Of a stretch of 34,658 nucleotides of DNA, positions 7,995-14,088 are shown piece after piece. Positions within the stretch are counted from its first letter, which is position 1, and each line of letters begins with the position of its first letter. The notes under the pieces are model-generated. The model saw nothing but the letters and a program-made list of their open reading frames with translations. It searched no databases and was not told the DNA's origin. This DNA is from an uncultured Acidimicrobiales bacterium (lineage in GTDB: Bacteria; Actinomycetota; Acidimicrobiia; Acidimicrobiales; SZUA-35): contig CALLGK010000120.1 in the NCBI GenBank assembly GCA_938009905.1, positions 1 to 34,658 on the forward strand. The letters are read 5' to 3'. The position numbers were made by a program, and so were the translations under genes.

Positions 7995-9089
7995 TTAGGC
8001 GGCGGCGTCTTCTCCCATGCGGTTCACCCACAGCTCGGGCGAGCGAATCTCGCTGATGGTCGGCAGATGCTCGGCTCGTTCCCACACGCGATCGAACAGC
8101 TCTCGTCCACCAGCTGCCTCAACGGCGTGGACGAACTTCTCGCCCTCTTCATATTGGGCGAGCTTGGCTTCGAAGCCGAGCAGTCGCTGCATGAGTTTGG
8201 CCGGGCCAGAGGCGCTCGAACGGCGCTGGCTCATCACTCGAGCGAACCGAGGCTGGCTCGGAATGTGCTCGATGCCGGCTCGGTCCATGACGATGTCGCC
8301 GTGGCCTTCGAGCAGGCTCATGAGTCCGGTCATCTTGTCGAGCGTGACCTTCTGTTCTGGTGTGGCGAGCAGGGCCGAGATGCCACCGTCGGCGAGGCCT
8401 GATGGCTTGCCGGCCCGCTTGTCTTCTGCGATCTGCTTGACCGTGTCGAGCAGATGCTTTGGATCGGGGTCGATGGCGTTGAGCAGCTCGTCGACCAACG
8501 ACAGGAAGTAGGGACGGAGCCACGGCACACCGGTGAACTGGGCCCGGTGCGTGCACTCGTGCAGCGCAATCCATAGACGGAATTCGCGCGGCGGGAAGCC
8601 GTACTTCTTCTCGAGCGACAGCACGTTTGGGCCCACGTAGTAGACCCAGTCTTGATCTTCTGGACGCTCGTCTTCGATGATGAGCAAGTCGTATTGACCG
8701 ATGACTCGTCCGGACATCCAGCCGAGGAGCGTGCCCACTTCAGCCGCCGCGAACTTCGGACCGACAGCATCGCTGATCGGACTGAGCAGCTGACCAATAC
8801 GGCCCGGCTCTGCTTCGTCGTCGAACTTGCCGAGCAACGGGCGCATCAAGCGGTCAAAGCTGGCGATGTTTGCATCGACCCAGCCCGCCCGGTCGGTGAC
8901 CTTGGCTTTGGCCGCGCCGTTGAGCGACGGCAGCCCGGTCTCGGCCTCGACGAGCTTCTCAGCAATCGAGGTGAGTTCGAGCAGATCGGGCTCGAGGGAC
9001 TCTTCGAGATAGGAGCGAGAAAACGGCTCTTCGCCGCCCACCTTGCCCGCGATACGGCGGGCGAGATCCCAATCGACGGTCATGCCCAC
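7995..9089 (-). CDS. DUF2342 family zinc-dependent metalloprotease-like protein
   Basis: 364 residues from the GTG at 9089 (AAGGAA 10 bases upstream); the ATG at 9083 is the alternative and removes two residues. The metzincin-like zinc motif HExxH is visible as IALHECTHRAQF, with a second conserved patch LLEGHGDIVMD (EGHG) that probably gives the third ligand. The C-terminus has KLMQRLLGFEAKLAQYEEGEKF, a family hallmark. The family is annotated as zinc-dependent metalloprotease or, loosely, 'coenzyme F420 biosynthesis associated', and it commonly sits just upstream of tilS in actinobacteria, as here. The substrate is unknown. No signal peptide or membrane helix is seen, so it is probably cytoplasmic. 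Its start is 3 bases after the stop of the small membrane protein. Confidence 0.9.
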   Translation of the reverse strand: MGMTVDWDLARRIAGKVGGEEPFSRSYLEESLEPDLLELTSIAEKLVEAETGLPSLNGAAKAKVTDRAGWVDANIASFDRLMRPLLGKFDDEAEPGRIGQLLSPISDAVGPKFAAAEVGTLLGWMSGRVIGQYDLLIIEDERPEDQDWVYYVGPNVLSLEKKYGFPPREFRLWIALHECTHRAQFTGVPWLRPYFLSLVDELLNAIDPDPKHLLDTVKQIAEDKRAGKPSGLADGGISALLATPEQKVTLDKMTGLMSLLEGHGDIVMDRAGIEHIPSQPRFARVMSQRRSSASGPAKLMQRLLGFEAKLAQYEEGEKFVHAVEAAGGRELFDRVWERAEHLPTISEIRSPELWVNRMGEDAAA

Positions 9090-9092
9090 TAG

Positions 9093-9221
9093 TTAGGGCT
9101 TCCTTGGATACTCGGGGTGCTTGACCTTCGCGAAGTAGCCGACGATCAAGGCAACGGTGAGCCCGAAGGCGCCGATTGCCAAGAAGAAGCCGATCCACCA
9201 GTGCCAGATGACTGCCAACAT
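9093..9221 (-). CDS. 42-residue single-pass membrane protein (not in ORF track)
   Basis: The reverse strand from the ATG at 9221 to the TAA at 9093 reads MLAVIWHWWIGFFLAIGAFG, continues with a hydrophobic stretch to GYFAKV, and ends KHPEYPRKP. One transmembrane helix (about residues 8-30) is followed by a short basic, proline-containing tail. The stop lies 3 bases before the DUF2342 start, so the two should be co-transcribed. TACACT sits exactly 7 bases before the ATG, which would give a leaderless mRNA and make this the first gene of the operon down to lysS. The function is unknown. The clean helix, tidy ends and tight packing argue for a real gene. Confidence 0.7.
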   Translation of the reverse strand: MLAVIWHWWIGFFLAIGAFGLTVALIVGYFAKVKHPEYPRKP

Positions 9222-9228
9222 TCTGACG

Positions 9229-9234
9229 AGTGTA
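9229..9234 (-). promoter_or_regulatory. putative -10 box (leaderless) for the small TM gene and lysS operon
   Basis: On the minus strand TACACT is followed by CGTCAGA and then ATG (7-base gap). The -35 is weak. No ribosome binding site is visible, which fits leaderless initiation. Confidence 0.4.
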
Positions 9235-9298
9235 CGGCCTCAGGCCCAAAGGGCGGAACCGGCCATTCGACTTGTTTCACCACGGGAGCGCTGACGGC

Positions 9299-9610
9299 TC
9301 AGGCGTTGCCCTCTGAGAGGTCGTTGATCGCGGCCAGAACCTTGTCGCGAAGACCGGCCGGCATCTCGGTTTTGGAGCGCTGGCTGACGACCTTCTGCAG
9401 ATCGTCGTGGAACTCGAAGGCGTGGAGGCAGTGCCCACAATCGTCGAGATGCGACTTGATCAGTGCACGCTTTGCGTCGTCGATCTCGCCGTCGAGGTAG
9501 CCGTACAGGTCTTCAACAGCCTCAAGGCAGCTCATCGTCGAAGATGCGCCCGTGCCGCTGCAGTCTGCGCCGTCTTGTGCGGCGTCGTTTGGCGTGTCGT
9601 CGGTGGTCAT
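9299..9610 (-). CDS. rsrA: zinc-containing anti-sigma factor, RsrA/RshA type
   Basis: 103 residues. Members of this family bind and silence a SigR/SigH ECF sigma factor and release it on disulphide stress. The zinc anti-sigma signature is present: C28, then H54-x3-C58-x2-C61 (SHLDDCGHC). The C28 to H54 spacing of 26 equals that of RsrA (C11 to H37). The preceding helix VEDLYGYLDGEID is the typical ZAS helix. The N-terminus is an acidic, disordered leader with an extra Cys (DCSGTG). The gene starts 40 bases after the sigma factor stop, the standard sigR-rsrA order, so the two are probably co-transcribed. The C-terminal helix ending LAAINDLSEGNA closes the usual length. The cognate partner is read from context. 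Confidence 0.9.
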   Translation of the reverse strand: MTTDDTPNDAAQDGADCSGTGASSTMSCLEAVEDLYGYLDGEIDDAKRALIKSHLDDCGHCLHAFEFHDDLQKVVSQRSKTEMPAGLRDKVLAAINDLSEGNA

Positions 9611-9650
9611 GAGAGATCAGTGAGGTGAGGCAACAGGTTGGGAGGCCGGA

Positions 9651-10202
9651 CTAGACGAGTCCTCGGGATGCCGCGAACTCATACAACTCCTTCTGGAGCG
9701 CTTTTCTTCCGCGATGCAGCCGACTCATCACAGTTCCGATCGGAATGTCGAGAATCTCGGCGATTTCTTTGTAGGCAAACCCCTCGACGTCGGCCAGCAA
9801 AACTGCCATCCGATAGTTCTCGGGAAGCGCCTCGACGGCGTCGACCACTTCGGCTTCGGAGAACGTCTGCAGGAGTTCGTCCTCAGCGCTTTGACCGAAG
9901 TCGGACCCGTCGGCGAGCCGTCGATAGAGGTAGAAGTCTTCGAGGTCGTCGAGATCGGTCTCGTCGACCCGGCGCTGCTTGGCTCTGAACCGATTGATGT
10001 TGGTGTTGGTCAGGATGCGAAACAGCCACGCCCGAAGGTTGGTTCCCTCGGTGAATCCGCCATAGGCCCGATACGCCTTCAGGTACGTCTCTTGGACGAG
10101 GTCTTCGGCGTCGGCCTGATTGCCGGTGAGACGTCGTGCTGTTGAAAACAGCGATGCCATAAACGGTTCGGCATCCTCCACAAACGTCGCTTGGTCGGCC
10201 AC
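9651..10202 (-). CDS. sigR: ECF RNA polymerase sigma factor, SigR/SigH type
   Basis: Directs transcription of thiol-oxidative stress genes when released from its anti-sigma factor. I start at the GTG at 10202 (183 residues, beginning with [13 protein letters not shown]); the track's 10328 start would translate the repeat-rich upstream region. The GTG lies 7 bases after TAGGTT, a leaderless arrangement. Region 2 is clear ([20 protein letters not shown], then [20 protein letters not shown]), then an acidic linker, then region 4 ([44 protein letters not shown]). The Arg-rich end of region 2 and the position before a ZAS gene match SigR/SigH. A classic autoregulatory GGAAT-N18-GTT promoter was sought and not found at correct spacing. 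Confidence 0.93.
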   Translation of the reverse strand: MADQATFVEDAEPFMASLFSTARRLTGNQADAEDLVQETYLKAYRAYGGFTEGTNLRAWLFRILTNTNINRFRAKQRRVDETDLDDLEDFYLYRRLADGSDFGQSAEDELLQTFSEAEVVDAVEALPENYRMAVLLADVEGFAYKEIAEILDIPIGTVMSRLHRGRKALQKELYEFAASRGLV

Positions 10203-10209
10203 AAAACCG

Positions 10210-10215
10210 AACCTA
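10210..10215 (-). promoter_or_regulatory. putative -10 box (leaderless) for sigR
   Basis: On the minus strand TAGGTT is followed by CGGTTTT and then the GTG at 10202. This gap supports the shorter SigR start. Confidence 0.4.
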
Positions 10216-10231
10216 CCCCACTCCCCACCAG

Positions 10232-10349
10232 AACTGGCACCGACCGCGCCCAACACCGGCCCAAAACCGTTCCAAATCACCCGCGCGATTTCCCGGTGAT
10301 CGCAACTGGCACCAAACCGGCGCGACACCCACGCAAAACCGTGCCAGTT
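10232..10349. repeat. two 39-bp direct repeats plus an inverted end motif upstream of sigR
   Basis: Copy A (10232-10270) and copy B (10304-10342) both run from AACTGGCACC to CAAAACCGT and match at 30 of 39 positions, 72 bases apart. A 9-base motif AACTGGCAC begins each copy, and its inverse GTGCCAGTT lies at 10341-10349, facing the copy B motif across 28 bases. The rest of the 214-base gap between sigR and the tRNA (10203-10416) holds only promoter-like boxes. These could be binding sites for a regulator of sigR. Confidence 0.6.
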
Positions 10350-10400
10350 CGAGGTGGGGCAGGTGTCGGAAATGGCGGCGGGCCGCTTCGGATCGCACGA

Positions 10401-10406
10401 TAAGAT
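10401..10406 (+). promoter_or_regulatory. putative -10 box for tRNA-Thr
   Basis: TAAGAT ends 10 bases before the first base of the tRNA. The -35 is not convincing. Confidence 0.4.
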
Positions 10407-10416
10407 TTGGCGGTCC

Positions 10417-10492
10417 GCCCGGATAGCTCAGTCGGCAGAGCGTCTCACTCGTAATGAGAAGGTCCCGAGTTCAATTCTCGGTCCGGGCTCCA
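10417..10492 (+). tRNA. tRNA-Thr (anticodon CGT), CCA encoded
   Basis: A full cloverleaf can be drawn: acceptor GCCCGGA with TCCGGGC, D stem GCTC/GAGC, anticodon stem TCTCA/TGAGA around loop CTCGTAA (anticodon CGT, decoding ACG threonine), variable AGGTC, and T arm CCGAG-TTCAATT-CTCGG. The discriminator T is followed by an encoded CCA (10490-10492). A G-C hairpin (about 10538-10557, CCCCC/GGGGG around AATCTGA) downstream could be a termination or pausing site, but it lacks a T tract. Confidence 0.96.
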
Positions 10493-10580
10493 ACAGGCCA
10501 GGTCCACGTCGAGTCGTGCCTGCCACCTGCCGATTCAACCCCCAATCTGAGGGGGGTAACGTGCTACCGTCCCCCACGGG

Positions 10581-10970
10581 ATGCGGCAGATTCTGAGATC
10601 GATCTACTCAGCGATCACAAAGAAGACCGTTCGCCAGTCGGGTACACCGACCGACCCACAGCGGCGGGCGTTGATTGACCGCGCCGTCGAATGCGCCAAG
10701 CAACAGCAGACGCCGACACCGTTGACGTCGCAGCGTCGACCAGACGCACTCATCGAAGTGCGATATGCCAACGGCGATCTCGTGCTGTTCTGCGGACCAG
10801 GTCGACGGGGCGAGGATCGCTTTCAGCGAGAGTTCGAGCTCAATCCAGAGGCGGTGAGAACTGGTCGAATCAAGGTTGGATCGCCGCCTCCGCCGATGAT
10901 TGCGTGGACAAGTGAACGGCTGATCGCCTTCATCGAGACCAACTGTCCCGACGGCAACGATGCCGACTAG
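10581..10970 (+). CDS. conserved-looking hypothetical protein, 129 aa
   Basis: No family recognised. Visible parts: a basic N-terminal helix (RQILRSIYSAITKKTVRQ), a polar Gln/Thr/Pro stretch, a small beta-rich core (ALIEVRYANGDLVLFCGPGRRGEDRF), a PPPP turn and a C-terminal helix (TSERLIAFIETNC). No signal peptide or TM helix. The ATG at 10581 lacks a ribosome binding site, but TACCGT (10565-10570) ends 10 bases upstream, so a very short leader is possible. The last codons and the TAG stop are formed by the first unit of the 16-bp tandem repeat described below, so the C-terminus NDAD may have been reshaped by repeat expansion. The opposite-strand frame (10608-10973) reads less like a protein. 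Existence is moderately sure and function unknown. Confidence 0.55.
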   Translation: MRQILRSIYSAITKKTVRQSGTPTDPQRRALIDRAVECAKQQQTPTPLTSQRRPDALIEVRYANGDLVLFCGPGRRGEDRFQREFELNPEAVRTGRIKVGSPPPPMIAWTSERLIAFIETNCPDGNDAD

Positions 10971-11050
10971 CAACGATGCCGACTAGCAACGATGCCGACT
11001 AGCAACGATGCCGACTAGCAACGATGCCGACTAGCAACGCTGCCGGCTGA
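10955..11050 (+). repeat. 16-bp tandem repeat, five perfect units plus one decayed unit
   Basis: CAACGATGCCGACTAG occurs five times without a mismatch (10955-11034), followed by a sixth unit, CAACGCTGCCGGCTGA (11035-11050), with four changed bases. The first unit supplies the stop codon of the upstream gene. The unit length is not a multiple of three and each unit carries TAG, so the array is not coding in that frame. It lies between two convergent genes. Confidence 0.97.
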
Positions 11051-11074
11051 GCGAAGCCATGCCTCGAGTAACAG

Positions 11075-11431
11075 CTAGGCGGACTGGCGAGGGCCGAGCA
11101 CGCAGAACTCGTTGCCTTCCGGGTCGGTCAACACCACCCACGGCACGTCGCCTTGCCCGACGTCGACTCGCGAGGCCCCCATGCCGATGAGCCGCTCGAC
11201 CTCTGCGTCCTGATCGTCTGGGCGCAGATCGATGTGGAGGCGGTTCTTCTGCTGCTTGGCCTCATCCACCGGCAAGAACAAGATCCCTGGCAAACGATCG
11301 GGCTCTGGCTGAATCTCGAACACCACCGGGCCGTCATCAACGACCACCCACCGCAGCGCCTCACACCACCACTGTCCAAGCGCAGCCGGATCAGCACTGG
11401 CGACAACGACCTGTTCCCATTCCAGACTCAT
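11075..11431 (-). CDS. VOC (glyoxalase/bleomycin resistance-like) family protein
   Basis: 118 residues forming one vicinal-oxygen-chelate module pair of the short actinobacterial kind. It opens WEQVVVASADPAALGQWWCEAL, has a central beta strand VVFEIQPEPD, LFLPVDEAKQQKNRLHIDL (the HIDL strand usually carries a ligand or pocket His), a helix DQDAEVERLIGMGA, and ends with the hallmark VVLTDPEGNEFCVLGP. No substrate can be assigned; such proteins range from lyases to binding proteins. The ATG at 11431 follows TAGGGT by 6 bases, a leaderless arrangement. It is a single gene, convergent with the 129-aa unknown and divergent from the ACT-domain gene. Confidence 0.88.
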   Translation of the reverse strand: MSLEWEQVVVASADPAALGQWWCEALRWVVVDDGPVVFEIQPEPDRLPGILFLPVDEAKQQKNRLHIDLRPDDQDAEVERLIGMGASRVDVGQGDVPWVVLTDPEGNEFCVLGPRQSA

Positions 11432-11437
11432 CGCCGG

Positions 11438-11443
11438 ACCCTA
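11438..11443 (-). promoter_or_regulatory. putative -10 box (leaderless) for the VOC gene
   Basis: On the minus strand TAGGGT is followed by CCGGCG and then ATG (6-base gap). No ribosome binding site is visible. Confidence 0.4.
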
Positions 11444-11530
11444 CTTCTCGACCCACGAACGCGAGCCGAATCTCGACGGCCCTCCCTTCGGTAGCGAGTG
11501 CTGATCACGTTGCAGCCCGAGCGGCTACAC

Positions 11531-11546
11531 AGCCCGTTCGCGGGCT
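11531..11546. other. short TTCG-loop hairpin in the divergent intergenic region
   Basis: AGCCCG and CGGGCT pair across TTCG. It lies between the VOC and ACT genes and upstream of the ACT promoter box. Its role is unknown. Confidence 0.4.
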
Positions 11547-11573
11547 CGAAACACTGGGTTCATTCACCACCCG

Positions 11574-11579
11574 TACTGT
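11574..11579 (+). promoter_or_regulatory. putative -10 box (leaderless) for the ACT-domain gene
   Basis: TACTGT is followed by CTGATCC and then the ATG at 11587 (7-base gap). Confidence 0.4.
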
Positions 11580-11586
11580 CTGATCC

Positions 11587-12348
11587 ATGCCCACGCAGAC
11601 CTACCTCATGCGCATCTGGCTTCCAGATCGTCCGGGTGTTCTGGGTGCGGTGGCAACTCGACTCGGGGCGGTCAAAGGCGATCTCCTCGGGATCGAGGTT
11701 GTCGAACGAGGCGGCGGAATGGTGATCGACGAACTCCTCATCGAACTACCAGACAGCAACGTCATCGACTTGATGATGCGTGAAGTGACGGCCGTCGAGG
11801 GGGTCCGCGTCGAGGACCTCCGCAGCGTCGATGACCGTCGCGATGTCGAGACAGATGCCATCGACGCATGTGCAGCGATTGCCGAGTGGCCACTTATGCA
11901 CCCGGCAACTGTCTCGAGCCTCGCTGAACACATCTGCCACAACGTGGCGGCGGCTCTTCGATGTAGTTGGACGGCGATCATCGACGGGTCGAGTGATCGG
12001 GAGCAGTTCCAAACGGCGGTCGGAGCTGCTCCCGACCCACGATGGCTCGAGGCGTACGTTGCCGGAGCCCGCCACGCAGTCAGCACGGTTGACGCGTGCG
12101 CAGAGGCCGACGCTGAGGTGCTCGAAACCGAGACCGACACGCTCTGCGTCCAGTTGCCTCGTTCGCGCCAGACACTCGTGCTCGGCCGAAACGAGCTCAC
12201 GTTCCGCCGGCGCGATCGCCAGAAGGCCAATGCCATCGCTCGAGTGGCTGATGCCGTGAGCACCCTCCACCAGAACCCCATCTCCCCACCGCCGGATTGG
12301 TGTGTCGAGACAACCAGTTACGACCGTCTCACGACACCAATCCGGTAG
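11587..12348 (+). CDS. ACT-domain protein with C-terminal GAF-like region
   Basis: 253 residues. An N-terminal ACT domain (about 5-80) begins YLMRIWLPDRPGVLGAVATRLG, the ligand-binding loop of amino-acid-sensing ACT domains, and continues GDLLGIEVVERGGGMVIDELLIELP. The remainder (about 90-240) resembles a small GAF-like domain: HICHNVAAALRCSWTAIID, LCVQLPRSRQTLVLGRNELTFRRRDRQKANAIARVADAV. No catalytic domain is attached, so it is probably a sensor or regulator of an unidentified enzyme, in the cytoplasm. The start ATG follows TACTGT by 7 bases, implying a leaderless mRNA. The last 57 bases contain one arm and the loop of a 12-bp inverted repeat that ends right before the stop. Confidence 0.8.
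   Translation: MPTQTYLMRIWLPDRPGVLGAVATRLGAVKGDLLGIEVVERGGGMVIDELLIELPDSNVIDLMMREVTAVEGVRVEDLRSVDDRRDVETDAIDACAAIAEWPLMHPATVSSLAEHICHNVAAALRCSWTAIIDGSSDREQFQTAVGAAPDPRWLEAYVAGARHAVSTVDACAEADAEVLETETDTLCVQLPRSRQTLVLGRNELTFRRRDRQKANAIARVADAVSTLHQNPISPPPDWCVETTSYDRLTTPIR
12292..12345. terminator. possible two-way terminator hairpin inside the 3' end of the ACT gene
   Basis: CCGGATTGGTGT (12292-12303) is the perfect inverse of ACACCAATCCGG (12334-12345), with a 30-base loop. It lies between the convergent ACT and GNAT genes and abuts the ACT stop codon. No T tract follows, so termination is uncertain. Confidence 0.4.
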
Positions 12349-12365
12349 GGCTGGGCAGCCAACCG

Positions 12366-13073
12366 TCAGTGCGTCTGGACGATCCCGTCAAACACCGGAA
12401 AGTCTCCGATGGAGGCCGGTTCGAAGCGCACGAAACGCTTGCCGAGTCGCCACGTTTCGATCCGCCGAGTGAACACCTCGTAGCCCGCCCGATAGGTGCC
12501 ATGGCTCGCCCCCCGATTTTTTGACTCGGCATAGGCGGTGACGTAGCGCACCCCCGGGGCTGCGTCTGCCTTCGCCGCTTCGGTGAGCACATAGTGGCCC
12601 ATCGCCATGAGCCCGAAGCCTCGAAACTTCGGTGAGACCCACGCACCTTCGCCGATGAGCGTGTCCGGACCAAAGCGGAACAGCGGGCCCCAGTAGTCGC
12701 GCACCTTGTCGGCCTGATAGTGGGGAATGAACCACGACAGGTAGGCCGGCTCGCCATCGCTTGTGAGGGCTACGTAGCCCCCATCGAAGCCTGCCTGCCA
12801 CAGCGCGTGACGCCGTTCGAGCAGCTGCTGATCGCGCGGCTCAAGGCCACGCCGGTCAAATACTCGGGCCGCCAGCTCATCATCGAGCGGAGCTGCCGTG
12901 AGGCGGCCAAGACTCGACGTGGGCACCGGATAGCTCCGGGTGAAGTCGCGCCGTAGGCCAATCGACTCGCTCTGAGAGTTCACCCAGTGGCCAACGTCAG
13001 CCCCAACGGCGGAGAACTCGCCTGCGCGCAGTTGCTGCGCTGTCAACGAAAGACGATCAGCCGCTCGACTCAT
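12366..13073 (-). CDS. GNAT family N-acetyltransferase-like protein
   Basis: I start at the ATG at 13073 (235 residues, MSRAADRLS), 13 residues inside the track ORF. The C-terminal half carries the GNAT core: a strand GGYVALTSDGEPAYLSWFIP, then motif A-like TLIGEGAWVSPKFRGFGLMAMGHYVLTEAA (acetyl-CoA loop RGFGLM in place of the stricter QxxGxG/A), then VRYVTAYAESKNRGASHGTYRAGYEVF. The N-terminal 110 residues are helical and not recognised. The acceptor substrate is unknown. A good promoter, TTGCCA-N16-TACGGT, ends 8 bases before this ATG and there is no ribosome binding site, which decides the start and implies a leaderless message. Single gene, convergent with the ACT gene. Confidence 0.75.
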   Translation of the reverse strand: MSRAADRLSLTAQQLRAGEFSAVGADVGHWVNSQSESIGLRRDFTRSYPVPTSSLGRLTAAPLDDELAARVFDRRGLEPRDQQLLERRHALWQAGFDGGYVALTSDGEPAYLSWFIPHYQADKVRDYWGPLFRFGPDTLIGEGAWVSPKFRGFGLMAMGHYVLTEAAKADAAPGVRYVTAYAESKNRGASHGTYRAGYEVFTRRIETWRLGKRFVRFEPASIGDFPVFDGIVQTH

Positions 13074-13081
13074 GACGAAAA

Positions 13082-13109
13082 ACCGTAGCCAGCCCCGCGG
13101 CGATGGCAA
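13082..13109 (-). promoter_or_regulatory. promoter for the GNAT gene
   Basis: On the minus strand TTGCCA (13109-13104) and TACGGT (13087-13082) are 16 bases apart, and the ATG follows 8 bases later. One of the best sigma-70-type promoters in the window. Confidence 0.6.
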
Positions 13110-13172
13110 CAACAGGAAATATGAACTTTTGGACCGGGGTTGGGCTCGTGCCGGTGGTCACCCAACTCTCGG

Positions 13173-13649
13173 CTAGGCGGAAATGTGTGCCTCGAGCTTG
13201 TCGAGCGCCATGCCCCAACCCTGCGCACCTGGTGAATCAGCAGGCACACCGACGTGGGTCATCACCATCTTGGTGCCACCGTCTACCTCGGTGAGTTCAA
13301 CGACAACCTGGGTATTCGACGGCGCTCCTTCCGGCATGCCCATGTCGGCCGGGCTCATGACGTTGCCATCTGCGTCAGCCATGGCCTCGGTGTAGACGAA
13401 CCGCTCGTTCTCGACGATCTCTTCAACCTCACCAACAAACCACATCTGCATAGGTCCGTTTGGTGTCTCCATCTCCATACAGACCTTGCGGGCACCGCCA
13501 ACACGCAGGTCCAGCTCTGACACCGGGATCGTCGCGCCCATGGGCCCGTACCACTGAGCGAAGTGCGCCGGGTCGGTCCACATCTGCCAGACAAGGGATG
13601 GTGGTGCACTCACGGTGCGTTCAATCTGCACGGACTTGAAATCGCTCAT
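13173..13649 (-). CDS. SRPBCC/AHSA1-family protein paired with an ArsR regulator
   Basis: I start at the ATG at 13649 (158 residues, MSDFKSVQIERTV); the track ORF extends into the regulator in another frame. The START-like fold is recognisable: IERTVSAPPSLVWQMWTDPAHFAQWYGP, a central strand RKVCMEMETPNGPMQMWFVGEVEEIVENERFVYTE, a strand TQVVVELTEVDGGTKMVMTH, and the closing helix GWGMALDKLEAHI. Such proteins bind small hydrophobic ligands in a cavity; the ligand here is unknown. The start codon overlaps the ArsR stop by ATGA, so translation is coupled. ArsR plus AHSA1 pairs are common, the regulator controlling both. Confidence 0.88.
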   Translation of the reverse strand: MSDFKSVQIERTVSAPPSLVWQMWTDPAHFAQWYGPMGATIPVSELDLRVGGARKVCMEMETPNGPMQMWFVGEVEEIVENERFVYTEAMADADGNVMSPADMGMPEGAPSNTQVVVELTEVDGGTKMVMTHVGVPADSPGAQGWGMALDKLEAHISA

Positions 13650-14023
13650 GTTCGCTTGCTCTTTCTGGTTTTCGGTCGTTGCACTTCTTCGAGATAGTCG
13701 GCCATGCGGTCGAAGCGGTCTTCCCAGATCGGTCGGTACTGGTCGGTCCAGTCGGCGACGGCGCGCAACGGCTCTGCATTGATCGAACACGGTCGGTATT
13801 GCGCCCGCTGGCCCTGCGTCACAAGACCAGCCTTCTCGAGCACCTTGATGTGACGTGAGACGGCAGGGAGGGTCATGTCGAACGGCTCAGCAAGCTCGTT
13901 CACACTTGCCTCACCTTCCGCGAGCCGCACCAACATGGCCCGGCGGATGGGGTTTGAAAGCGCAGCAAAGGTGGCGCTCAAGCGATCGTCGGCAAGCTCC
14001 CGGTCGATAACTGAAGCAGGCAT
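13646..14023 (-). CDS. ArsR-family transcriptional repressor
   Basis: I start at the ATG at 14023 (125 residues, MPASVIDRELAD). A winged helix-turn-helix is clear: LSATFAALSNPIRRAMLVRLAEGEASVNELAEPFDMTLPAVSRHIKVLEKAGLV, followed by the wing QGQRAQYRPCSINAEPL and a C-terminal dimer helix WTDQYRPIWEDRFDRMADYLEEV. It lacks the ELCVC metal-binding motif, so it is not a classic arsenic sensor; this is the subtype that travels with SRPBCC proteins. The ATG lies 7 bases after the -10 box of a strong promoter whose spacer contains a perfect palindrome, indicating autorepression. A long basic C-terminal tail (KTRKSKRT) overlaps the SRPBCC start. Confidence 0.92.
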   Translation of the reverse strand: MPASVIDRELADDRLSATFAALSNPIRRAMLVRLAEGEASVNELAEPFDMTLPAVSRHIKVLEKAGLVTQGQRAQYRPCSINAEPLRAVADWTDQYRPIWEDRFDRMADYLEEVQRPKTRKSKRT

Positions 14024-14030
14024 GAACTTA

Positions 14031-14059
14031 ACCCTACTGTTAATTAACAACTATGTAAA
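14031..14059 (-). promoter_or_regulatory. arsR promoter with palindromic operator in the spacer
   Basis: On the minus strand the -35 is TTTACA (14059-14054), the spacer is 17 bases, the -10 is TAGGGT (14036-14031), and the ATG comes 7 bases later. A perfect 12-base palindrome TGTTAATTAACA (14038-14049) fills the spacer, the expected position for an ArsR-type autorepressor. Confidence 0.75.
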
Positions 14060-14088
14060 GTACTTCCTCGACAGACACCAGCGAAGCG

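Noticed and set aside
10203-10328. N-terminal extension of SigR and a SigR-type GGAAC-N18-GTT autoregulatory promoter
   Set aside because: The extension covers the repeats and lacks sigma-factor sequence. GGAAC is present but GTT follows at about 14 bases, not 16-19.
10608-10973. 121-aa minus-strand ORF opposite the 129-aa protein
   Set aside because: Its translation is Arg/Cys/Trp-rich and irregular, as shadows are here; the plus frame has a more normal composition.
10955-11050. CRISPR array
   Set aside because: Direct head-to-tail 16-bp repeats without spacers and no cas genes; it is a plain tandem repeat.
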